Assembly: GCA_005808505.1 (NCBI GenBank)
Contig: SYLX01000040.1
Coordinates: 1-64,000, forward strand
Length of the DNA: 64,000 bases
Direction: 5' to 3'
Source of the DNA: Bdellovibrionales bacterium
GTDB taxonomy: Bacteria > Bdellovibrionota > Bdellovibrionia > Bdellovibrionales > JAMPXM01
Within the stretch, counting starts at the first letter, position 1; the number at the start of each line of letters is the position of its first letter. The notes below the pieces were generated by a model. That model worked only from the letters and a program-made list of their open reading frames with translations, did no database searches and was not told the DNA's origin. A program made the position numbers and the translations under genes. Below, one piece after another: positions 18,425-26,628 of this stretch.

Positions 18425-20254
18425 ATGGAAATCGTCAGAACTTCTGTTCCGTTGGAACGTGATAACGTTCCTCCGCTCCTCAAGGATTCCTCGTCGAACA
18501 ACCCCATTGGTAACCTTGCAGGCAGTCTGCCTGGTCAGATTCTGAACACGCCGATTAACAGTCCGGTCCTAGATTCTAAAATGCCAGTCCTTGATTCCAG
18601 AATGAATGAAACTCACCAGTTCGAGCAGATCGGAGAACGTCCTGCTTCGACAGATGCCGCCGCGTCGTTGACGAAAAGCTTAGGCACCGCTTTTTCCGAT
18701 GTGAAAAAGGCGCTCGTCAAGCGTCGGCGAATTCTCGTTTTCGATCGTGAGGACGATTCTTGCGTGATCGTGTCTTCGTGTCTTTCGGAAGAAGAATACG
18801 ACCTTGTTTATTGCCGCAGTTTCTCGGAACTCAACGAACGTCTCCGCATTGAGCGTGAAGGTGGCAAAGAAACGTTTGAACTTCTTCTCTGGGGTCTAAC
18901 CGCGCCTTACGATGACGGTTTGGCGAGCTTGCGGACTCTTCGCGGAGCTCACCAAGGCCTGCGAGTTGTTCTATTAGCACCGCAAGAAGCCTTAGCGTTT
19001 GCGCCCGCCATCAAAATGGCGAATGTCGAGGCTTTTATTCTCAAGCCTCTACATAGCCACGACGTCAAAAGTGGCGTCGAACGCGCGCTTCGTCGGCCAC
19101 GCCTTACGGAGCCGACACGTACGACATCTTCCGTTGGAACAAATCCTTTCACGAGTTCATCTTTCGCCCCGTCGGCAACGGCACCGCAGGCGGCATTCTC
19201 CTATAGCGAACCGGCGAGGATGGATGATCATTTAAGTGATGATCGTCACGCCGATAAACAGCAGGTTCCGACACAAGCTATGCGCGCGGATGAAGATGGA
19301 CGAGATCTCGGTTTGATCGGGAACAGTCCCGAGATGCGCAGAGTGGTCAGTCTTGTGCGAAAAATTGGGCCTTCGAACGTTAACGTCCTCGTCACGGGCG
19401 AGAGCGGAACCGGTAAGGAAATGGTGGCGAGCGCCATTCACCGTGTAAGCGATCGCGCGAAGAAGCCATTCATCGCGATCAACTGCGCTGCTATTCCGAA
19501 AGAGCTTTTGGAGAGCGAATTGTTCGGTCACGCAAAAGGAGCTTTCACCGGAGCGAATACCGCGCGGCGCGGTCTCTTTGAAGAAGCACATGAAGGAACG
19601 ATTCTCCTCGACGAAATCGGCGATCTGCCGCTTCCGCTACAGGCGAAAATTTTGCGCCTCCTCCAGACGCGCCAAGTGAAACCTCTTGGGCAGAACTCTT
19701 ACCGTGAAGTTGATGTGCGCATCATCTCGGCTACCCACAAGAATTTGAAATCGCTAATCCAGAAGGGCGAGTTCCGCGAGGACTTGTATTACCGGCTAAA
19801 CGTCATGCCCATACACTTAGCTCCGCTTCGCGAACGCAAAGATGATGTTCTGCTCCTGGCGGAATTTTTCTTAAAACGTTACGCGGATCGATACCGGACA
19901 GCTTCTCCAGAACTCACGAAGCGGGCTTGTGCGAAATTGCAGAACCTTCCTTGGAAAGGAAATGTGCGCGAACTCGAAAACGTCATCGAGCGCGCTATCG
20001 TTTTATCGGATGGTCGCACTATCACCGAGCACGAGATTTTAGCGGAAGAGATGGAACCCGTACGCGTCACAACGGAAGATCTCTTCAATTCTGGTATGAC
20101 TCTGAAAGACATTGAACGCGAATATATCAAATACGTTCTGAGTAAAACCGGTAACCGTAAAGAGGCGGCAACCCGCATATTGGGGATTGACCGGAAGACG
20201 CTTTACCGTAAAGAAAAACTGTTTGGGATTCGCTCAGCTACCGACCTGAATTGA
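18425..20254 (+). CDS. Sigma-54-dependent transcriptional regulator (receiver-like, AAA+, Fis HTH)
   Basis: GESGTGKE, GAFTGA, LLDEIGDLPLPLQAKILRLLQ, NRKEAATRILGIDRKTLYRK; receiver lacks phosphoacceptor Asp. Confidence 0.92.
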   Translation: MEIVRTSVPLERDNVPPLLKDSSSNNPIGNLAGSLPGQILNTPINSPVLDSKMPVLDSRMNETHQFEQIGERPASTDAAASLTKSLGTAFSDVKKALVKRRRILVFDREDDSCVIVSSCLSEEEYDLVYCRSFSELNERLRIEREGGKETFELLLWGLTAPYDDGLASLRTLRGAHQGLRVVLLAPQEALAFAPAIKMANVEAFILKPLHSHDVKSGVERALRRPRLTEPTRTTSSVGTNPFTSSSFAPSATAPQAAFSYSEPARMDDHLSDDRHADKQQVPTQAMRADEDGRDLGLIGNSPEMRRVVSLVRKIGPSNVNVLVTGESGTGKEMVASAIHRVSDRAKKPFIAINCAAIPKELLESELFGHAKGAFTGANTARRGLFEEAHEGTILLDEIGDLPLPLQAKILRLLQTRQVKPLGQNSYREVDVRIISATHKNLKSLIQKGEFREDLYYRLNVMPIHLAPLRERKDDVLLLAEFFLKRYADRYRTASPELTKRACAKLQNLPWKGNVRELENVIERAIVLSDGRTITEHEILAEEMEPVRVTTEDLFNSGMTLKDIEREYIKYVLSKTGNRKEAATRILGIDRKTLYRKEKLFGIRSATDLN

Positions 20255-20277
20255 ACTTTCCATCATAGAAAGTAAAG

Positions 20278-20305
20278 GGCCCTTGTTTCCAAGGGCCGTT
20301 TTTTT
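20278..20305 (+). terminator. Rho-independent terminator
   Basis: GGCCCTTG-TTTC-CAAGGGCC-GTTTTTTT. Confidence 0.85.
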
Positions 20306-20312
20306 ATCTCGA

Positions 20313-21326
20313 TCAGATTCCAGGAATCGGGAACGGAGCTGGACCTGGTTCCGGAGTTGGCGTGGCTTCAGGTGTCGGCGTCGGAGAAGGTCCAATCTCA
20401 GGTGTTTCATCGGATTCCGGCGGCGGCGGCTCGTCGACCGAAGGCGGAGTCGCGTTGCCTGGGCAATCGCTAATCTTCGGATCAAGCGATGCAGCTCGCA
20501 GCGCGCGAAGATCATTGATGCTAGGCTCAATGTAGTCGCTGTCTGCTCCGTAAAGCGCTTCCTTCAGAGTCGCTGGCATCTCGAGAATGGCGATCTGGAT
20601 CTTCTTTAAATAGCTGACTGAAATAGACATCGGGGTTTGATCCATTTCTGCCTGAGTTCCCCATGTCCGCATGCGGCGGGAGGTTGCCTTTGCCTTACGG
20701 AAATCAGGGCAACGATCGATACGGTTTGCTACCGTTGTGATTTCAAGCTCCCGCGGCCCGACTAATTTAAAGACAATCTCTTTCTGACCGTCTTCTCGGG
20801 TGAGGCGCAGAACATTAGTTTCCGTGCTTGCCGCTTCCGACGTCACGACTTTGAAGCGCTCGGAGCCACTGAGCTGATCCGTGATCACGACTGAAGAGCA
20901 AGACTCTTGAGTGATGTTCGGAAGGTCTGCGGCGAATAGCACTTCCGCCTTTTCATCAAAAGCGAAGTTCGAGAAAGCCGTTTCTGCTTCCATCTCACGG
21001 CGGACGGGCGTGTCTTTATCGGTCTTATCTTCCATTTGGAAATCGCGAGTGTATTCCCGAATGACGGATCCAGACGGAAGAGTCCGCAAACGCTGCGTGA
21101 GTGAGGCGACATTCATACAACCTTCGGCGCTGACTTCATTTAAGTCGACGTCGAGGGTTTGCGCTCGATCAGCGTCCGACAAATTTCCGTTTCCAGCTCC
21201 GTCAAAGCCGGAGCATCCACTGACAGCGGCTACTGCTAGGGCCATAAAGCCGACCGTCGTGCCACTGCGAATGACTACTCTGATGGCGTCTCTGAAAGAG
21301 TTCCTTGTGATGTCTCTGGTGCTCAT
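20313..21326 (-). CDS. Predicted lipoprotein, unknown function
   Basis: MSTRDITRNSF...ALAVAAVSGCSGF lipobox; Pro-rich C-terminus (track start 21611). Confidence 0.7.
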   Translation of the reverse strand: MSTRDITRNSFRDAIRVVIRSGTTVGFMALAVAAVSGCSGFDGAGNGNLSDADRAQTLDVDLNEVSAEGCMNVASLTQRLRTLPSGSVIREYTRDFQMEDKTDKDTPVRREMEAETAFSNFAFDEKAEVLFAADLPNITQESCSSVVITDQLSGSERFKVVTSEAASTETNVLRLTREDGQKEIVFKLVGPRELEITTVANRIDRCPDFRKAKATSRRMRTWGTQAEMDQTPMSISVSYLKKIQIAILEMPATLKEALYGADSDYIEPSINDLRALRAASLDPKISDCPGNATPPSVDEPPPPESDETPEIGPSPTPTPEATPTPEPGPAPFPIPGI

Positions 21327-21842
21327 ACTCGACAACCTCCTGTTCCGCTCAACACTTCTGAAAACCTTCGCGCTGAGGATGATGCAAATCGAGGACTCTT
21401 CGTTTTGCTCGCTCTCAGAGCCTGGCTTAGGCCGACTCGGAATTAGAAGAACAGCTGTTAGAACCGTCAACTCATGTTGTGAACACAGGCCCCGTGTGTG
21501 GGCGAATTGTGTGGAGGCTAACAAAAAGAATGGCCGGCAACAAAACTGCTCGAGATGGCCTTGCGCGCCTCGATTTTTTGCAAAGCAAAGTACAAATTTT
21601 CGAACAAACAAAAAAGATTTATATGGCGTATTCCCAGAGCTAGCCTAGGATTAGGTGCCGAATTCGTGGGCCGTGGGGCAAGATGCTCGGGCAGCGGGGG
21701 CTAAACGCTCTTAGAGGTTCTATGTGAAATCTGGCCGGTATATTTTTAGAACTCGTGACAAGTGAGTCTTGGCGCACGTGTCTCTAATAGTTTAGCTAAC
21801 TTTGATGTGCCTCCGAATTAGGAAACTCCTAGCGCAAAAGGG

Positions 21843-21859
21843 TTGGCATCATGCTTGCT
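21843..21859 (+). promoter_or_regulatory. Putative sigma-54 (-24/-12) promoter
   Basis: TTGGCATCATGCTTGCT: GG-N10-GC spacing with TTGGCA and TTGC elements; 70 bp upstream of the 21929 gene. Confidence 0.65.
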
Positions 21860-21928
21860 CATAGGGTTCTTCAATTGGAGTAACCGAATTCTTCGGAACG
21901 ACTCTTAGATCAACCTAAGGAGGATGAG

Positions 21929-22852
21929 ATGTTCAACAATAAAGCCGTACGTTCTGTGTTGGCACTTCTCGCTATGACGGGAATGGCCGCTTGCTCGGGT
22001 GCAGCAGGCAATAACACCCCCAACGCTGAAGTTGCACGCAGCGAAGGTGGAAACTACAACTTGTCGCAACCTGTTCAACGCGCATCGGTCACGACTACTT
22101 TCGTAGACACTGCAACTGCTGAAGACAGCGCTCTCTATGGCCGTCTCATGTCGATCACTGCTGCTGAAGTGACTCGCATGACTGAAACAGAAACTATGCA
22201 CGTCATCGATCTCCGCGATGCTGCTGGTGCTTCTGTTGTTAAGTTCAACGCTGCTGAAGACTTCTCTGGCGCAACAAGCGTTACTGAAGGCATTGCTGGA
22301 ACAGCTGAAGTTGTTCTCGCTGAAGGCGTTGTAACTGAAATGCGCGCTAAGATCGACAACCTCGACGTGATCTTCGCGTTCGGTCCTGAGCAGATCGACA
22401 ACGGTGGCGACCAAAACCAAGGTCAAGACCAAGATCAAAAACAAGACACTCCGAAACAAGACACTCCGAAACAAGACACTCCTAAGCAGGACACTCCTAA
22501 GCAGGACACTCCTAAACAGGACACTCCTAAACAGGACACTCCTAAACAGGACACTCCTAAACAGGACACTCCTAAGCAAGATTCGCCTAAGCAAGATTCG
22601 CCTAAGCAAGATTCGCCTAAGCAAGATTCGCCTAAGCAAGACTCGCCTAAGCAAGACTCGCCCAAGCAAGATTCGCCTAAGCAAGACTCGCCCAAGCAAG
22701 ATTCGCCTAAGCAAGACTCGCCTAAGCAAGATTCGCCTAAGCAAGACTCGCCCAAGCAAGATTCGCCTAAGCAAGATTCGCCTAAGCAAGACTCGCCTAA
22801 GCAAGACTCGCCTAAGCAAGACTCGCCTAAGCAAGATTCTAAAAAGAACTAA
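21929..22852 (+). CDS. Lipoprotein with long PKQDT/PKQDS pentapeptide repeat tail
   Basis: RBS AAGGAGG; signal with MAACSG; ~165-residue N-terminal part, then repeats to the stop. Confidence 0.85.
   Translation: MFNNKAVRSVLALLAMTGMAACSGAAGNNTPNAEVARSEGGNYNLSQPVQRASVTTTFVDTATAEDSALYGRLMSITAAEVTRMTETETMHVIDLRDAAGASVVKFNAAEDFSGATSVTEGIAGTAEVVLAEGVVTEMRAKIDNLDVIFAFGPEQIDNGGDQNQGQDQDQKQDTPKQDTPKQDTPKQDTPKQDTPKQDTPKQDTPKQDTPKQDTPKQDSPKQDSPKQDSPKQDSPKQDSPKQDSPKQDSPKQDSPKQDSPKQDSPKQDSPKQDSPKQDSPKQDSPKQDSPKQDSPKQDSPKQDSKKN
22439..22843 (+). repeat. 27 tandem 15-bp units (9 KQDTP-type then 18 KQDSP-type)
   Basis: Counted from the sequence: 9 'gacact' units followed by 18 'ga[t/c]tc[g/t]' units. Confidence 0.9.
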
Positions 22853-22940
22853 TTTAGAAGCCCGCGATTTAAACCCGCTGATCGCGGTCTAAGATTCAGA
22901 TTACGTCAGTCGACCGAAAGGTAGAAGGACGTGCGGTGGA

Positions 22941-22969
22941 GGAGGTGACGAAAGTCACCTCCTTTTTTT
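22941..22969 (+). terminator. Strong Rho-independent terminator with GAAA tetraloop
   Basis: GGAGGTGAC-GAAA-GTCACCTCC-TTTTTTT. Confidence 0.9.
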
Positions 22970-23024
22970 GGCTTAAAATTTATTTGCGGTTAAGTTGCAC
23001 AACACGGATGGAGAGGACGCGAAT

Positions 23025-24578
23025 ATGAGAAAGATCGCAACAGCGCTCGGCGCGATTTCGATTTATGCAGGTTCGGCGTTTTTGGCGGGAGCAACGGCTT
23101 CGCAGCCTTCGGCCCACGGAACCAACCCGATCGAGACTCGTGATTACCTTCTAAGATTTCACAATGATCCAAAGTCCGTGATGAACACGCCATTGGCGAA
23201 AATGGATCCGAACGGCAACATTATCGACGAACCCACTTCTCCGCTTGAACTCAGCGGTGCGAACACCGACGAGCTCTTACAAGCGCGCGATGCCGTTCGT
23301 GCGCGCATGTGCGCAGCCGGTGGCCGTACTTGCGATTTAGATGCGTGGAAGAAATCGCGTTACTCCGGCATCAACGAAGAAAACCAAATTACGAAGTTCC
23401 TCTATGAACCAGGTTTCCTCACCAAACTCTCGGAGATGGAAGGTCAAAACCTGCTCGAAGCCTCGGTTCCGAAAGCTCCTTGGTCGGATTCTTTCTGGCC
23501 GATGAACAAAGGTTTAGCTGGCCGCAGATGGATGGACAGCAAATTTCCCGAGTCGAGCACTTGGATCGATAATTACAACTACTATCTCGCGGTTCCGCCG
23601 ACTTCCGTTGGTGTAAACTCCATGGCACCGACCGAAAAATACGATTACTTAGTTGGCGACGGAAGCTTCCGACTCACCAACGCAAACTGGGCTGCCGGAA
23701 AAGATTCGTGGGATAAACGAGGCATGGTTCCAGGTTGGGCCGGTCTTTGCCACGGCTGGGCTCCGGCTGCTTTCATGACGCCGACTCCGAAAAAATCCGT
23801 CACGGTTACGGCCGCAAACGGTGGTTCCATCACTTTCTATCCTTCCGATATCAAAGCTCTCTCTTCTCTTGCTTGGGGTGAAGCGCCGCCGCGTGTTCTG
23901 TTCGTCGGAACTCGCTGTAAGACAAATAAACCCAAAGAAGATGCCATGGGACGCGTGATCGACGAGGGATGCTTCGACGTGAATCCTGGAACTTGGCACA
24001 TGGGGATCGTCAACCAGATCGGCAAAGTGAAGCGAAGCTTTGTCTTCGATGCGACTTACGATTTCCAAGTGTGGAATTACCCGATCTACGCTTACCATTA
24101 TGAATACTTCAATCCGCAGACGCTTGAGACATCGACCAATTTGGGTGGTGCCTCCATTCGGGTGAATGACTACACGATTGATAAATTCAAAACGTACCGC
24201 AACCCGAACGCTCGCTACATTGTAGGCATCGCGATGACGGTTCATTATGTTGTTCCGACCGCGCCGAGCATGAAACCCGTTTTAACTCCACGCTTTGAAT
24301 CCAAGAAGTACGTCTACGATCTCGAGCTAGATGCAAATGGAGTCATCATCGGTGGGGAGTGGTATTCAAACTTCCATCCGGACTTCATTTGGAACCCGCC
24401 GCCTGACGGTAAAACCATTTCCGAAGGCGAAACCGAACTCAGTGGCCCGGTCTCTTGGGACGGTCGTTCGCAAATCTCCGAGGAGCTGCGCAAAGCCGCG
24501 CGTATCTCGAGCAAACGTCAGCAACCTCTCAGTGTCATCGTCGATACTCTCAACCGTCTTGCGCAAGAGGGTGAGTGA
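23025..24578 (+). CDS. Exported transglutaminase-elicitor-like protein
   Basis: GLCHGWAPAAFMTPTPKKSV...DIKALSSLAWG, GTWHMGIVNQIG, FVFDATYDFQVWNYPIYAYHYEYF resemble the oomycete/Vibrio TGase-elicitor family; signal peptide. Confidence 0.65.
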   Translation: MRKIATALGAISIYAGSAFLAGATASQPSAHGTNPIETRDYLLRFHNDPKSVMNTPLAKMDPNGNIIDEPTSPLELSGANTDELLQARDAVRARMCAAGGRTCDLDAWKKSRYSGINEENQITKFLYEPGFLTKLSEMEGQNLLEASVPKAPWSDSFWPMNKGLAGRRWMDSKFPESSTWIDNYNYYLAVPPTSVGVNSMAPTEKYDYLVGDGSFRLTNANWAAGKDSWDKRGMVPGWAGLCHGWAPAAFMTPTPKKSVTVTAANGGSITFYPSDIKALSSLAWGEAPPRVLFVGTRCKTNKPKEDAMGRVIDEGCFDVNPGTWHMGIVNQIGKVKRSFVFDATYDFQVWNYPIYAYHYEYFNPQTLETSTNLGGASIRVNDYTIDKFKTYRNPNARYIVGIAMTVHYVVPTAPSMKPVLTPRFESKKYVYDLELDANGVIIGGEWYSNFHPDFIWNPPPDGKTISEGETELSGPVSWDGRSQISEELRKAARISSKRQQPLSVIVDTLNRLAQEGE

Positions 24579-24583
24579 ATTCC

Positions 24584-26353
24584 ATGAAACCGAAATCGTC
24601 TTTGATCGCGACGCTCCTTGTAGCTGCAGGAGCCGTCGCGGCTTTAGCCGGCTGCTCCGCTAGCGAAGGTCAGCCGACTCCCATGACCGTGTCGTTAGAA
24701 AGAAACACGGCAAATCGTTCCTTCCGCGTGAAGTGGCGCACGCCTGAACCGGTGAAAGCGTTGGTCTTCGGCCGTTCGCGCGGATTCCGCCAAGCTTTTT
24801 GGAAATCCGCGATGTCTGATCTTAAGCTGGTACAAAAAGGTGGTTACGACGTCCTTGAGGGTGCGCAGCCTCGGAGCGAATTTGAAGTCACGATCAAAGA
24901 AGGATTCGCCGATGTTCCGGGTCACCATCCGTTGATGACCCCTTTTTCTGATGGCGGTATTCTCTTTTTCACGGGACATCTCGATGTCTCTCCGTTGAAT
25001 TGCTTGGGCGACTGCCCGGCGGAGACTGTTTCCAAAGCCGCTCAATTTCCTGCGCCTTCGAAATTCATATTTGTTCCTTCGCCTGGCGAAACAGTGATCG
25101 CATCAGGCTTAAGAGACAATCGGGCCTTCGAAGTTCCTTCGTCACCGAATGGAACTTTGGCCTACTTTGGAAAACAAAATGCGCGCAAAGGCATCGGTTA
25201 CCAAATTGTCGCGGATCCAAGTCTTCCCGAATGGATTATCGCCGAAACGGAAGACGTGCTGCCGCAAATCCTCGAGCTCAATGCACGACGCTTGAGAATC
25301 AAACTTCAAGAAACGCCGATCGTCTTCATTCCCTTCATGGGTGACGAGCGGCGCTTCAACGCCACTTATTCAGGCTCGGTGATCGACAATCAAATTTTGC
25401 TCGCGCTCTTTGGTTCCGAATGGAATGCGCGCACGCAAGAAACGCGCGCCGAATACTTGAAACTCATGGCGCACGAGTCTTTCCATCTTTGGAATTCGTC
25501 GCTTTTTCATAGCGTCGAAGTTCCGGGTGGCAAGTGGCTCCATGAGGGGAGTGCCGATGCTTTTGCATACCTTGCGCTTCTCGAACTCGGAATGATCACG
25601 CCGAATGCGTATACAGATTTTCACGCCCAGGCAGTCAACCGTTGCATGGTGGGATTGAGCTCAGGTCCGTTGAATGCGCCAAAGCCTGAATCCGCGCAAC
25701 GTGAATTTTACGACTGCGGCGCCGTCATGCAGGCTCTCCTGCAACGAGACCTACGAGAAGCTGGTCAAGATCTCTGGGCGTTTTGGTCAGAACTTTTCGA
25801 CCGCGCAAAAGGAAACGATCGGTTTTACACGCACGAAAGTTTTTTTGATCTGATCCGAGAGAAACTTCCTTCGGCCATCAGCCTCTCTTCAATAGAGAAA
25901 ATGGCTGGTGGTGAAGTAAAAGGCAGCACGGAATCCTCTGAGTCGCTCGAGAATTTTTTTATTAGCGCTTTCAATGAAGTGGGATTGAACCTGCGCGCTA
26001 ACGAGGAGTCTTGGCCTCGGTGGTACAACCGAGCCGTAATAGGAAAAGCCTTCTCTATCGTGGTTCAAAACGATTGCGGCAAAGACGGCTTCTTTAGCGA
26101 GATTGAAAACGCGGTTCGCATCAACGGAGGTAACTCCTGCCAGACGTTGAAAGGAGAGCGCGACATCTCCACCTTGGGTCGATACGACATTCCGAATGAA
26201 GGTGTTGGCGCCTACGATGCTTACTACGAAAGTTGTCGGGATGGCTCGGCGGTTTCGGCTTGGAATTCTACTGGCAACGCCGTCGAGTTGCCTTGTGCTC
26301 CATTGCCCCATCGTCCGCGGTTACTCGAGTTCAGCACTCTTTTCGGTCTTTAA
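24584..26353 (+). CDS. Lipoprotein with gluzincin-like metallopeptidase motif
   Basis: LAGCS lipobox; LMAHESFHLWN...KWLHEGSADAFAYLALLELG. Confidence 0.6.
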   Translation: MKPKSSLIATLLVAAGAVAALAGCSASEGQPTPMTVSLERNTANRSFRVKWRTPEPVKALVFGRSRGFRQAFWKSAMSDLKLVQKGGYDVLEGAQPRSEFEVTIKEGFADVPGHHPLMTPFSDGGILFFTGHLDVSPLNCLGDCPAETVSKAAQFPAPSKFIFVPSPGETVIASGLRDNRAFEVPSSPNGTLAYFGKQNARKGIGYQIVADPSLPEWIIAETEDVLPQILELNARRLRIKLQETPIVFIPFMGDERRFNATYSGSVIDNQILLALFGSEWNARTQETRAEYLKLMAHESFHLWNSSLFHSVEVPGGKWLHEGSADAFAYLALLELGMITPNAYTDFHAQAVNRCMVGLSSGPLNAPKPESAQREFYDCGAVMQALLQRDLREAGQDLWAFWSELFDRAKGNDRFYTHESFFDLIREKLPSAISLSSIEKMAGGEVKGSTESSESLENFFISAFNEVGLNLRANEESWPRWYNRAVIGKAFSIVVQNDCGKDGFFSEIENAVRINGGNSCQTLKGERDISTLGRYDIPNEGVGAYDAYYESCRDGSAVSAWNSTGNAVELPCAPLPHRPRLLEFSTLFGL

Positions 26354-26628
26354 TCATTTCGATCGATCGCTCATTTTCGCGAATGAGCGGTCGTCCAAAC
26401 TCAATCCATGCTGGGCGTAAGTCCTAACTATAATTTCCCAGATCGCCTTTAGTCAGTTCTCGCCAGAATTCACAATTTTCCCTCTTTACGCTCCAAGACA
26501 AAAAGTGTTTTGTGGTTTTCTGCCCGCATTGTTGCGAGACGTACACAATCGTCCAAGGTATCGCTTTGCCTTTTTACTCTCGCAACTTTTCGGAACCGAA
26601 TACGGCAACAAAGATCGACGGAGGGTTC

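Noticed and set aside
20911-21648. 245-aa plus-strand ORF
   Set aside because: Antisense to the 20313 lipoprotein gene; no domain features.
21905-22834. 309-aa minus-strand ORF (LRRVLLRR repeats), plus other-frame ORFs at 22404-22892 and 22435-22755
   Set aside because: These arise because the 15-bp tandem repeat lacks stops in several frames; only the 21929 frame has a signal peptide, RBS and sensible N-terminus.
22439-22843. CRISPR-like array
   Set aside because: Units are contiguous 15-bp coding repeats with no spacers and no cas genes.
23649-24245. 198-aa minus-strand ORF
   Set aside because: Antisense to the elicitor-like gene; low-complexity Arg/Val-rich translation.
26368-26389. CGCTCATT/AATGAGCG hairpin as a terminator
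   Set aside because: No following T-run; recorded only as an inverted repeat.
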